Source: Enterobacter_D sp963521185
GTDB lineage: Bacteria > Pseudomonadota > Gammaproteobacteria > Enterobacterales > Enterobacteriaceae
NCBI GenBank assembly: GCA_963521185.1
Contig: CAUQTV010000004.1
Span: 248,001 to 312,000, forward strand
Direction of reading: 5' to 3'
DNA: 64,000 nucleotides
The translations under genes were made by a program, and so were the position numbers. The notes beneath the pieces were generated by a model, which was not told the DNA's origin, searched no databases, and saw only the letters and a list, made by a program, of their open reading frames with translations. Of this stretch, positions 25,938 through 33,624 are shown in pieces (the first letter of the stretch is position 1; every line of letters starts with the position of its first letter).

Positions 25938-27266
25938 TTAACTCAGCCGTGCGACAATCCGCTCAATGGGCAGCAGTTGAGCGGACATCTGCCGGGCGAT
26001 GGCGCGAAACGCCGTGCTGATCCGCCCATCGTCCGCCACCTTCTGCCAGTACGCTTTTGCCAGCGGCAGCGCAAAGCGCCAGGCGTCGGCTTCAACGGCG
26101 GCGTCAAACGTTAGCGCCACACTCTCTTCCCGCATCGCCCCTGCGCTGTTCGGGGCAAACGCCATCGGCAACATATCGTAAACCGGGGTTAACGCCAGCG
26201 GCGCATCGGAGAGGAAAAAGGACAGATTGCCCGCGTGCATATCACTGTTGGCGATCAGCCGCCCGAATGCCCATATTTTTGCGACGCGCCGTGCGGTGTG
26301 AGCCGTGGTCTGCTTTTGAGCAGCCAGCTGATTCACCACCTGCGGCCAGTGCCCCCGGCTTGCCACAAACTCCCCCTGCACCGCTTCCAGCGAGACAATC
26401 GCCCGGCGGCCGGAAACCCCGCAGCAGTCAAAACGCTGTGCTTCTAAAAAAACCTGTCCGCTATCGTGTTTCAACAGCCGCGTCTGGCTGACGGCCACCC
26501 CCGCACCTTCCAGCGTCTGAAGCGCCAGCGATTCACAGGTCAGCAAATCGGCCCAGCGCACCGCAATGGCATGGGACTGCGGCGCGGTGAACTTCACCAG
26601 CACGTGGGCCTGTTCATGACCCACGTCGGCAAAACAGGTGAATTTCGGCTGCTCGCCACCGGCGGAGGAGCCGACGACATCCCCCGCCAGCGCGTCCTGT
26701 GCCAGCCGCGCATAGCGTTCAAGTTTGTCAGCCATCGTAATGAGCTCTGGCGCGGCGGCCTGTAACCAGCGCTGCCATGCCGCCTCACCAATAAGCCAGC
26801 CGCCCTGGTTTTCACCGCTAAACAGCGTCAGTGCAAACAGGATATCTTCTTCCTGCCAGTAGCGGATATCGTCGGGCAGGTTTAGCGACGCGGCAAGCCG
26901 CCGGCCCCACGCGCGGCCTAAAAAGCCCTGCGGGCGTAAATCGCTCAGATACCAGGGCAGCCCGGAAAACCACTGCCATTCGCCGTTTTCCAGCGCCACC
27001 AGACAGCTACCCTGCGGCCAGCAGGGGTAGAGGTCGCCAAATTTCCAGGCTTTCCCCTGCTCATCAACCTGCCACAGTGGGAAACGGTGTTGACCCCGAA
27101 TCGGGCGCAGCAGCGTATAGCGCGTGGCGCGCGCTTTACCAAACTGCATCACCAGAGGCTCCGCCGCCGCCAGACGTGAAAACGTCGCCTGACTCACCTG
27201 AAGGTGATGGCGAAGGGCAGAAGCGCTTTGCGGTCCCGGCAACAGAAAATCGGTCAACTCGCTCAT
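25938..27266 (-). CDS. yjjJ: HipA-family kinase-like toxin YjjJ (HipH)
   Basis: 442 residues. It has an N-terminal winged-helix-like region (about 1-55, SASALRHHLQVSQATFSRL) and a HipA-type protein-kinase fold: GGEQPKF (203-209), Lys225 in HVLVKFT, the catalytic loop ANSDMHAGN (Asp342, Asn347) and YDMLP with Asp364. E. coli YjjJ/HipH is described as a HipA-like toxin; its exact activity (kinase or DNase) I treat as unsettled. The fused DNA-binding end could replace a HipB partner: no hipB-like gene is adjacent. No Shine-Dalgarno precedes the ATG; instead a run of direct repeats abuts it. It converges on lplA. Confidence 0.9.
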   Translation of the reverse strand: MSELTDFLLPGPQSASALRHHLQVSQATFSRLAAAEPLVMQFGKARATRYTLLRPIRGQHRFPLWQVDEQGKAWKFGDLYPCWPQGSCLVALENGEWQWFSGLPWYLSDLRPQGFLGRAWGRRLAASLNLPDDIRYWQEEDILFALTLFSGENQGGWLIGEAAWQRWLQAAAPELITMADKLERYARLAQDALAGDVVGSSAGGEQPKFTCFADVGHEQAHVLVKFTAPQSHAIAVRWADLLTCESLALQTLEGAGVAVSQTRLLKHDSGQVFLEAQRFDCCGVSGRRAIVSLEAVQGEFVASRGHWPQVVNQLAAQKQTTAHTARRVAKIWAFGRLIANSDMHAGNLSFFLSDAPLALTPVYDMLPMAFAPNSAGAMREESVALTFDAAVEADAWRFALPLAKAYWQKVADDGRISTAFRAIARQMSAQLLPIERIVARLS

Positions 27267-27268
27267 GA

Positions 27269-27365
27269 TGAATAGATTCGTGAATAGATACTTGAATAGA
27301 TTTATAGAACTAATTCATTGAGCGGTAAAGGAAAGAAATGAAATAGATGCAAGACGTGAATAGAT
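27269..27365. repeat. TGAATAGAT direct-repeat array upstream of yjjJ
   Basis: Three exact copies of the 9-mer TGAATAGAT start at 27269, 27281 and 27293, a strict 12-bp period; a near copy (TGAAATAGAT) lies at 27339 and a fourth exact copy at 27357. The array begins 3 bp before the yjjJ start codon, where a ribosome site would normally be. It could be an operator for the winged-helix end of YjjJ (autorepression) or a structured leader; this is inference. Confidence 0.75.
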
Positions 27366-27369
27366 AAAA

Positions 27370-27427
27370 GGCCCGCTGGCGGGCCTACAAAACCGTAGGC
27401 CGGGTCAGGCGAAGCCGCCACCCGGCA
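27370..27427. repeat. Hairpin and REP element between yjjJ and deoD
   Basis: GGCCCGCTGGCGGGCC (27370-27385) is a compact inverted repeat, followed by a REP in the opposite orientation (GTAGGCCGGGTCAGGCG...CCACCCGGCA, 27395-27427) ending 10 bp before the deoD stop. Together they probably form the 3' end of the deo operon transcript. Confidence 0.78.
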
Positions 27428-27436
27428 CAACTGATC

Positions 27437-28156
27437 TTACTCTTTGTCGCCCAGCAGAACGGATTCCAGCGCGATTTTGATCATGTCGTTGAACGTGGTC
27501 TGACGTTCCGCGGCGGTGGTCTGCTCGTGGGTACGGATGTGGTCAGACACGGTGCAGATGGTCAGGGCTTTCGCGCCAAACTCTGCCGCCACGCCGTAAA
27601 TCCCTGCCGCTTCCATTTCCACGCCGAGGATGCCGTACTTTTCCATCACGTCGAACATGGTCGGATCCGGCGTATAGAACAGATCGGCGGAGAAGATGTT
27701 GCCCACGCGCGCGTCAACGCCCAGCGCTTTTGCCGCATCAACCGCGTTACGCACCATGTCAAAATCGGCAATCGCCGCGAAGTCATGATCTTTAAAACGC
27801 AGACGGTTAACTTTGGAATCGGTGCAGGCACCCATACCAATCACCACATCACGCAATTTCACGTCGGCACGCACTGCCCCGCAGGAGCCAACGCGAATGA
27901 TTTTTTTCACGCCGAAATCGGTGATCAGCTCTTTAGTGTAAATGGAGCAGGAAGGGATCCCCATGCCGTGACCCATCACGGAAATTTTGCGGCCTTTGTA
28001 AGTCCCGGTGTAACCGAGCATGCCGCGAACGTTGTTCACTTCGCGCGCGTCTTCCAGGAAGGTCTCTGCGATGTGCTTCGCGCGCAGCGGATCGCCCGGC
28101 ATCAGCACAACGTCCGCGAAATCGCCCATTTCTGCATTAATGTGTGGGGTTGCCAT
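27437..28156 (-). CDS. deoD: Purine-nucleoside phosphorylase DeoD
   Basis: 239 residues, the E. coli length. This hexameric enzyme phosphorolyses purine (deoxy)nucleosides to base and (deoxy)ribose 1-phosphate. The N-terminal ATPHINAEMGDFADVVLMPGDPLRA carries the ring-stacking His and the GDPLRA phosphate site; GVEMEAAGIYGVAAEFG near 178-194 holds the ribose-contacting Met/Glu pair, and the catalytic Asp lies in CTVSDHI. It is last in deoCABD, separated from deoB by 125 bp containing a REP and another palindrome. Confidence 0.97.
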   Translation of the reverse strand: MATPHINAEMGDFADVVLMPGDPLRAKHIAETFLEDAREVNNVRGMLGYTGTYKGRKISVMGHGMGIPSCSIYTKELITDFGVKKIIRVGSCGAVRADVKLRDVVIGMGACTDSKVNRLRFKDHDFAAIADFDMVRNAVDAAKALGVDARVGNIFSADLFYTPDPTMFDVMEKYGILGVEMEAAGIYGVAAEFGAKALTICTVSDHIRTHEQTTAAERQTTFNDMIKIALESVLLGDKE

Positions 28157-28183
28157 CTTCAGTTCCTTTTACATTGTTGTTTT

Positions 28184-28260
28184 TGCCGGGTGGCGGCTGC
28201 GCCTAACCCGGCCTACATTCTGTTCTCCCTCTCCCAGTGGGAGAGGGCCGGGGTGAGGGC
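28184..28260. repeat. REP plus CCCTCTCCC palindrome between deoB and deoD
   Basis: A REP (TGCCGGGTGGCGG...AACCCGGCCTACA, 28184-28216) is followed by a second element: CCCTCTCCC-AGT-GGGAGAGGG (28227-28247) and GCCGGGGTGAGGG. The second is a distinct, non-REP palindrome type I recognise as widespread between genes in enterobacteria but cannot name with certainty. Being inside an operon, they may shape mRNA processing and the deoB/deoD ratio. Confidence 0.78.
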
Positions 28261-28281
28261 ATCAGGCCGCACCCAATCCGT

Positions 28282-29505
28282 TTAGAACATGGCCTTGCCG
28301 TATTCCATGTCCGACGTGCCGAAATATTTCGCCAGCGTCTGACCGATGTCCGCGAAGGTTTCACGGTGACCGAGGGAACCGGGTTTCACTTTCGGCCCGT
28401 AAATCAGCACAGGAATATGCTCACGCGTGTGGTCGGTACCCTGCCAGGTCGGATCGCAACCGTGGTCAGCGGTGAAGATAATAATGTCATCTTCTTTCAC
28501 CAGCTCAAGCAGTTCCGGCAGGCGACGGTCAAACAGTTCCAGACCGCCCGCATAACCGGCGACATCGCGACGATGGCCCCAGGAAGAGTCGAAATCAACG
28601 AAGTTGGTGAAGACAATGGTTTCGTCTCCCGCCTCTTTCATCTCTTTAAGGGTGGCGTCAAACAGCGCATCCAGACCGGTCGCTTTCACTTTTTTGGTGA
28701 TCCCGACGTTGGCATAGATATCGGCGATTTTACCGACAGAGACCACCTGGCCGTTTTTCTCATCCACCAGTTTTTTCAGGATCGTCGGCGCTGGCGGTTC
28801 AACCGCCAGATCGTGACGGTTACCGGTACGCTGGAAGTGGCCAGGCTTGTCGCCAACAAACGGACGCGCGATCACGCGACCAATGTTGTAGCCACCTTCG
28901 GTCAGCTCTTCACGGGCGATTTCGCACAGCTCATACAGCTTATCGAGGCCGTAGGTCTCTTCGTGACAGGCAATCTGGAACACCGAGTCGGCAGAGGTAT
29001 AGAAAATCGGCTTGCCGGTTTTCATATGCTCTTCGCCAAGCTGATCGAGGATCACGGTACCGGACGAGTGGCAGTTACCGAGATAACCCGGCAGGTTGGC
29101 GCGTTTAACCAGTTTATCGAGCAGCTCCTGCGGGAAGCTGTTCTCGTGGTCGCTGAAATAGCCCCAGTCAAACAGCACCGGAACACCGGCGATTTCCCAG
29201 TGGCCCGACGGCGTATCTTTCCCGGACGAGAGTTCGTGCGCCCACGCGTAAGCGCCAACGACCTCGGCGTTTGCGTCAAGGCCCGCGGCGATTTTGCCGG
29301 TCGCGCCTTCGTGAGCTTTTGCCAGACCCAGGCGGGTCAGGTTTGGCAGGTTCAGCGGGCCTTTACGACCGTGGTCGGCTTCACCTTTTGCGCAGACGTC
29401 TGCGATATGGCCGAGGGTGTCTGAACCTACGTCGCCGAAGCGGTCCGCATCTTCAGTAGCACCGATGCCGAAGGAGTCCAGCACCATGATAAATGCACGT
29501 TTCAT
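28282..29505 (-). CDS. deoB: Phosphopentomutase DeoB
   Basis: 407 residues, the E. coli length. It moves phosphate between C1 and C5 of ribose or deoxyribose, feeding deoxyribose 5-phosphate to DeoC. It is an alkaline-phosphatase-superfamily Mn2+ enzyme: the N-terminal MVLDSFGIGATEDADRFGD holds the first metal Asp, and the C-terminal FTADHGCDPTWQGTDHTRE holds the second cluster; the nucleophilic Thr is in GKDTPSGHWE near residue 97. It lies between deoA (83 bp) and deoD in the operon. Confidence 0.97.
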   Translation of the reverse strand: MKRAFIMVLDSFGIGATEDADRFGDVGSDTLGHIADVCAKGEADHGRKGPLNLPNLTRLGLAKAHEGATGKIAAGLDANAEVVGAYAWAHELSSGKDTPSGHWEIAGVPVLFDWGYFSDHENSFPQELLDKLVKRANLPGYLGNCHSSGTVILDQLGEEHMKTGKPIFYTSADSVFQIACHEETYGLDKLYELCEIAREELTEGGYNIGRVIARPFVGDKPGHFQRTGNRHDLAVEPPAPTILKKLVDEKNGQVVSVGKIADIYANVGITKKVKATGLDALFDATLKEMKEAGDETIVFTNFVDFDSSWGHRRDVAGYAGGLELFDRRLPELLELVKEDDIIIFTADHGCDPTWQGTDHTREHIPVLIYGPKVKPGSLGHRETFADIGQTLAKYFGTSDMEYGKAMF

Positions 29506-29588
29506 ATTTTCTCCGTACCTTGCGCGCTGTAAAAAAGCGATCAGATCAGTATACCCGAACTCTCCCTGTCACGGGAAGAACGCCGGGA

Positions 29589-30911
29589 CTATTCGGTCAC
29601 TCTGCGGTAAACCACAGGGGTTTGTTCCGGTGCGGTATCCTCTACGCGGATGGCCGCTTTCACCGCCGAAGCGGCGTCCTGCCAGCTGGCTTCGTCTTTG
29701 GCGTGGATCACCGCCAGCGGACGCTGGCCGTCCACGCTGTCACCCAGACGCGCCATATCGGTAAAGCCCACGCTGTAATCAATAGCGTCGGAGGCCTGGC
29801 GACGACCGCCGCCCATCGACACCACCGCCATGCCCAGCGCACGCGTGTCCATTGCGCTGACAAACCCTTCGGTGTCCGCATAGACCGCTTTGCTCAGCAT
29901 CGCCGTTGGTAAATACTTCGCGTAGTTTTCGACGAAATCGCTCGGGCCTTTCTGAGCGCTGACCATGCGGCCAAAAATTTCAGCGGCTTTGCCGTTATCA
30001 AGCACCGCCTGCAATTTCGCGCGGGCCTCGGCGTCGTCTTTCGCCAGCTTGCCGGAAATCAGCATTTCAACGCACAGCGCCATGGTGACGTCAAACAGGC
30101 GCGGGTTGCGGTATTCACCGGTCAGGAACTGCACCGCTTCGCGCACTTCGACGGCATTACCGGCGCTGGACGCCAGGACCTGATTCATGTCGGTCAGCAG
30201 CGCGGTGGTGCGCACGCCCGCGCCGTTTGCCACGCCGACAATCGCCTGCGCCAGTTCAGCAGACAGCTCGAAGGTTGGCATGAACGCGCCGCTGCCCACT
30301 TTCACGTCCATCACCAGCGCGTCCAGCCCTTCGGCCAGTTTCTTCGCGAGGATAGAGGCGGTGATAAGCGGAATGGAGTCGACGGTCGCAGTGATATCAC
30401 GCGTGGCGTAAAAACGTTTATCCGCCGGGGCCAGCGAGCTGGTCTGGCCGATAATCGCCACGCCGACGTCTTTGATGATCTCACGGAAGCGGTTGTCATC
30501 CGGGAAGATGTCGAAACCCGGAATCGCTTCCAGCTTGTCGAGCGTGCCGCCGGTGTGGCCCAGGCCGCGCCCGGAAATCATCGGAATGTAGCCTCCGCAG
30601 GCGGCGACCATCGGCCCTAACATCAGCGAGGTCACATCACCCACGCCGCCGGTGGAGTGTTTATCGACGATCGGGCCGTTCAGATTGAGGCTTTTCCAGT
30701 CCAGCACGCTGCCGGAATCGCGCATCGCCATGGTCAGGGAGACGCGCTCGGACATCGCCATGTCGTGGAAGAAAATGGTCATCGCCAGCGCGGCAATCTG
30801 CCCTTCTGACACGGTGTTGTCGCGAATGCCGTTGATAAAGAAACGGATCTCGTCGTCGCTCAACGTCTGCCCATCGCGTTTTTTACGAATTATTTCTTGT
30901 GCGAGAAACAC
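29589..30911 (-). CDS. deoA: Thymidine phosphorylase DeoA
   Basis: 440 residues from a GTG start, the E. coli length. It phosphorolyses thymidine and deoxyuridine to base and deoxyribose 1-phosphate. The family signature SGRGLGHTGGTLDKLEAIPGF lies near residues 115-135, and DKHSTGGVGD (about 83-92) is the phosphate-binding stretch. An ATG four codons upstream lies inside the GGGGG ribosome site, so the GTG (VFLAQEIIRKKRDG) is the more likely start; E. coli also uses a non-ATG start here. deoC lies upstream, separated by a REP. Confidence 0.96.
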   Translation of the reverse strand: MFLAQEIIRKKRDGQTLSDDEIRFFINGIRDNTVSEGQIAALAMTIFFHDMAMSERVSLTMAMRDSGSVLDWKSLNLNGPIVDKHSTGGVGDVTSLMLGPMVAACGGYIPMISGRGLGHTGGTLDKLEAIPGFDIFPDDNRFREIIKDVGVAIIGQTSSLAPADKRFYATRDITATVDSIPLITASILAKKLAEGLDALVMDVKVGSGAFMPTFELSAELAQAIVGVANGAGVRTTALLTDMNQVLASSAGNAVEVREAVQFLTGEYRNPRLFDVTMALCVEMLISGKLAKDDAEARAKLQAVLDNGKAAEIFGRMVSAQKGPSDFVENYAKYLPTAMLSKAVYADTEGFVSAMDTRALGMAVVSMGGGRRQASDAIDYSVGFTDMARLGDSVDGQRPLAVIHAKDEASWQDAASAVKAAIRVEDTAPEQTPVVYRRVTE

Positions 30912-30976
30912 GGTAACCCCCATGCGGAATCGGGTGAATTATGGCGAGTGGCGCAACGCTTACCCGCCCTGGGATC

Positions 30977-31011
30977 CTGTAGGCCGGATAAGCGAAGCGT
31001 CATCCGGCATT
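30977..31011. repeat. REP element between deoC and deoA
   Basis: TGTAGGCCGGATAAGCG...CGTCATCCGGCA forms a standard REP palindrome (GCCGGAT/ATCCGGC) between two genes of one operon. It may protect the deoC message from 3' decay and so raise deoC over deoA. Confidence 0.82.
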
Positions 31012-31020
31012 GTCTGGCAA

Positions 31021-31800
31021 TCAGTAGCTGCTTGCGCTTTTACCGTCGCCGTGGCCCAGCGCTTTGAGCAGGCTTGCCAGCAGGCTGGAAGCACCAAAGC
31101 GGTAGTGGCGGGAATCCGCCCAGTCGGCACCCAGCAGTTCATCGGCAATCGCCAGGAACTGCGCGGCGTCTTCCGCAGAGCGCACGCCGCCTGCTGGTTT
31201 GAAGCCCACGGTTTTGGCAACGCCCATGTCGCGGATCACTTCGAGCATGATGCGCGCACTTCCCGGCGTGGCGTTCACCGGCACTTTACCGGTAGAGGTT
31301 TTAATGAAGTCAGCGCCCGCTTTGATGGAAATCTCAGAGGCTTTACGGATAAGCGCTTCTTCTTTCAGCTCACCGGTTTCGATGATCACTTTAAGCAGCA
31401 CGTTCGCCGCTGCGCAGGCATCTTTACAGGCTTTCACCAGATCGAAACCGACCTGCTCGTTACCGGCAATCAGCGCACGGTACGGGAACACCACGTCCAC
31501 TTCGTCAGCGCCGTAGGCAATGGCCGCGCGGGTTTCCGCCAGCGCGATGTCAATGTCATCGTTACCGTGCGGGAAGTTGGTGACGGTGGCAATGCGGATA
31601 TCCGGCGTGCCCTGAGCGTTCAGCGTTTTACGCGCAATGGGAATAAAGCGCGGATAAATACAGACGGCAGCGGTGTTGCCGACGGCGGTTTTCGCCTGAT
31701 GGCACAGCGCGATCACTTTCGCCTCGGTGTCATCGTCGTTCAGGGTGGTCAGATCCATCAGTTTCAACGCGCGCAGGCTGCTTGCGGTTAAATCAGTCAT
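31021..31800 (-). CDS. deoC: Deoxyribose-phosphate aldolase DeoC
   Basis: 259 residues, the E. coli length. This class I aldolase splits 2-deoxyribose 5-phosphate into glyceraldehyde 3-phosphate and acetaldehyde. The Schiff-base lysine is in GADFIKTSTGKVP (about residue 167), with the proton-relay Lys in GFKPAGGVRS (about 201) and Asp in ADEVDVVFPY (about 102). It is the first gene of deoCABD and lies directly downstream of the deoP2 control region. Confidence 0.97.
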   Translation of the reverse strand: MTDLTASSLRALKLMDLTTLNDDDTEAKVIALCHQAKTAVGNTAAVCIYPRFIPIARKTLNAQGTPDIRIATVTNFPHGNDDIDIALAETRAAIAYGADEVDVVFPYRALIAGNEQVGFDLVKACKDACAAANVLLKVIIETGELKEEALIRKASEISIKAGADFIKTSTGKVPVNATPGSARIMLEVIRDMGVAKTVGFKPAGGVRSAEDAAQFLAIADELLGADWADSRHYRFGASSLLASLLKALGHGDGKSASSY

Positions 31801-31859
31801 AACATTCTCCAGTGAGCTGAAGACGGCAGTTTGCCGGCTTGAATTTTATCCGGCGGGTC

Positions 31860-31942
31860 TGTGAGTATTCTAACATTCACCCGCCACGACACCTCGATAC
31901 TCATCACAGTTAATGAAAACGACATACACATTTGCATAACTA
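31860..31942 (-). promoter_or_regulatory. deoP2 promoter with DeoR operator O2 and two CRP-type sites
   Basis: On the minus strand, from far to near: a CRP-like site AGTTATGCAAATGTGTATG (about 31923-31941), a better CRP site AACTGTGATGAGTATCGAGG (about 31892-31911), then TGTTAGAATACTCACA (31860-31875), which is the DeoR operator with the -10 hexamer TAGAAT inside it. This is the E. coli deoP2 arrangement, where CytR fits between two CRP sites. The operator differs from the E. coli O2 at one base. Confidence 0.85.
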
Positions 31943-32073
31943 TAATGAGACATTCATCAAATTTTTAGCTTGCAGGCCGGGTGTTTCACCTGGGTTTGCG
32001 CACCGGGATCAAAGGACCCGGCGGCCAGGCTTCTTACACTGGTCACCTGACTCAAGGAGCCCGAGGAAAGCCC

Positions 32074-33624
32074 ATGCCCACGTCCGTGACCCCATCGATG
32101 CTGCAACGTTGCCAGCAAATTGTGACAAGCCCTGCTCTTTCGCCCGAACAGAAGCGACATTTTCTGGCGCTGGAAGCGGAAAACGCGCTGCCGTACCCGG
32201 CCTTGCCGCATGCCGCGCGCGCCGCGCTGGACGAGGGAACGATCTGCGATATGTTCGAGGGCCATGCGCCGTACAAACCGCGCTACGTCCTGCCGGACTA
32301 TGCGAAATTCCTCGCGCATGGCTCGCAGTGGCTTGAGCTGGAAGGGGCGAAAGATTTCGATGACGCGCTCTCCATGCTCACCATTCTTTATCACCACGTG
32401 CCGTCCGTCACCTCGATGCCGGTGTTCCTTGGGCATCTCGATGCGCTGCTGCAACCCTATGTTAGAATTCTAACACAAGACGAAATCGATAGTCGCATAA
32501 AACGTTTCTGGCGCTATCTCGACCGCACGCTGCCGGACGCCTTCATGCATGCGAACATTGGCCCGCATGACACGCCGGTCACCCGTGCGATTTTGCGCGC
32601 AGATGCAGAGCTTAAGCAGGTTGCACCCAATCTTACCTTTATCTACGATCCCGATATCACGCCGGATGCGCTACTGCTTGAGGTCGCTAAAAACATCTGC
32701 GAGTGCAGCAAGCCGCATATTTCTAACGGCCCGATAAATGATAAAATTTTCACAAAAGGCGGTTACGGCATCGTCAGTTGTTACAACTCGCTGCCGCTGG
32801 CGGGCGGAGGTAGCACGCTGGTAAGGCTCAATCTGAAGGCCATCGCTGAGCGCAGCAATTCGGTGGAGGACTTTTTCACCCGCACGCTACCGCACTACTG
32901 CCAGCAGCAGATCGCCGTGATTGATGCTCGCTGCGATTTCCTTTATCAACAGTCGCGCTTCTTTGAGAATAGCTTCCTGGTGAAAGAAGGGTTGATTGAC
33001 CCGCAGCGTTTTGTGCCGATGTTTGGCATGTATGGCCTCGCAGAAGCGGTGAACACGCTGTGTGAAAAAGACGGTCTGGCGGGGCGCTACGGCTGCGACG
33101 AAGAGGCGAATCAGCTTGGCTATCGCATCAGCGCTCAGCTTGGCGAATTTGTTGCGCGCACCCCGGTGAAATACGGGATGCAGCAGCGCGCCATGCTGCA
33201 CGCTCAGTCGGGGATCAGTTCAGACACAGGCACCACGCCCGGTGCGCGCCTGCCCTACGGCAGCGAGCCGGACCCCATCACCCACCTGAACACCGTGGCA
33301 CCGCACCACGCCTGGTACAGCGCGGGGATCAGCGATATCTTAACCCTCGATGAAACCATTAAGCGCAACCCGCAGGCGGTGGTGCAACTTTGTCGGGGCG
33401 CGTTTAACGCCGGGATGCGTGAATTTACCGCTAACGTCAGCGGCAACGATCTGGTGCGCGTGACCGGCTATATGGTGAGGCTGTCGGATCTGAAAAAATT
33501 TGCCGCAGAAGGATCGCGCCTAAACACCACCTGGCTTGGGGATGAAGCCGCGCGCAACACGCGCATTCTGGAACGTCAATCGCGCGTGGTTAGCCATGAA
33601 CAGCAGATGCGCTTTAGTCAGTAA
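32074..33624 (+). CDS. yjjI: YjjI, predicted glycyl-radical enzyme (DUF3029)
   Basis: 516 residues, the E. coli length. The C-terminal LVRVTGYMVRL carries Gly465 in the RVxGY glycyl-radical motif; a plausible thiyl cysteine is Cys236 in IVSCYNSLPLAGGGST. It therefore looks like a pyruvate formate-lyase/ribonucleotide reductase relative working only without oxygen, but the reaction is not established. The adjacent yjjW encodes a matching radical-SAM activase. GAGGAAAG precedes the chosen ATG (MPTSVTPSML). The gene contains the deoP1/O1 site and a further DeoR-like site of the divergent deo operon, so its codons carry regulatory information. Confidence 0.92.
   Translation: MPTSVTPSMLQRCQQIVTSPALSPEQKRHFLALEAENALPYPALPHAARAALDEGTICDMFEGHAPYKPRYVLPDYAKFLAHGSQWLELEGAKDFDDALSMLTILYHHVPSVTSMPVFLGHLDALLQPYVRILTQDEIDSRIKRFWRYLDRTLPDAFMHANIGPHDTPVTRAILRADAELKQVAPNLTFIYDPDITPDALLLEVAKNICECSKPHISNGPINDKIFTKGGYGIVSCYNSLPLAGGGSTLVRLNLKAIAERSNSVEDFFTRTLPHYCQQQIAVIDARCDFLYQQSRFFENSFLVKEGLIDPQRFVPMFGMYGLAEAVNTLCEKDGLAGRYGCDEEANQLGYRISAQLGEFVARTPVKYGMQQRAMLHAQSGISSDTGTTPGARLPYGSEPDPITHLNTVAPHHAWYSAGISDILTLDETIKRNPQAVVQLCRGAFNAGMREFTANVSGNDLVRVTGYMVRLSDLKKFAAEGSRLNTTWLGDEAARNTRILERQSRVVSHEQQMRFSQ
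32460..32475 (-). promoter_or_regulatory. DeoR operator O1 / deoP1 -10 region inside yjjI
   Basis: TGTTAGAATTCTAACA is a perfect 16-bp palindrome and the ideal DeoR operator, with TAGAAT as -10 and TGCGAC 17 bp before it as a weak -35 on the minus strand. Its centre is exactly 600 bp from the O2 centre, matching the 599-bp P1-P2 spacing known in E. coli. Confidence 0.9.
32739..32754. promoter_or_regulatory. Probable upstream DeoR operator (OE) inside yjjI
   Basis: TGATAAAATTTTCACA matches the ideal DeoR operator at 12 of 16 positions and lies 279 bp upstream of O1, close to where the third E. coli operator OE is found. It would help DeoR octamers form repression loops. The site is weaker than O1. 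Confidence 0.55.

Noticed and set aside
27269..27301. Repeat array before yjjJ as a CRISPR or a coding microsatellite
   Set aside because: Period 12 bp is too short for CRISPR, and although the frame is open there it has no start codon upstream of the ATG.
27267..27436. A hipB-type antitoxin gene upstream of yjjJ
   Set aside because: No frame of useful length or helix-turn-helix coding was found in the 170 bp before the convergent-side deoD end.
28237..29424. 395-codon plus-strand frame opposite deoB
   Set aside because: Shadow of deoB; no start signal or recognisable domain.
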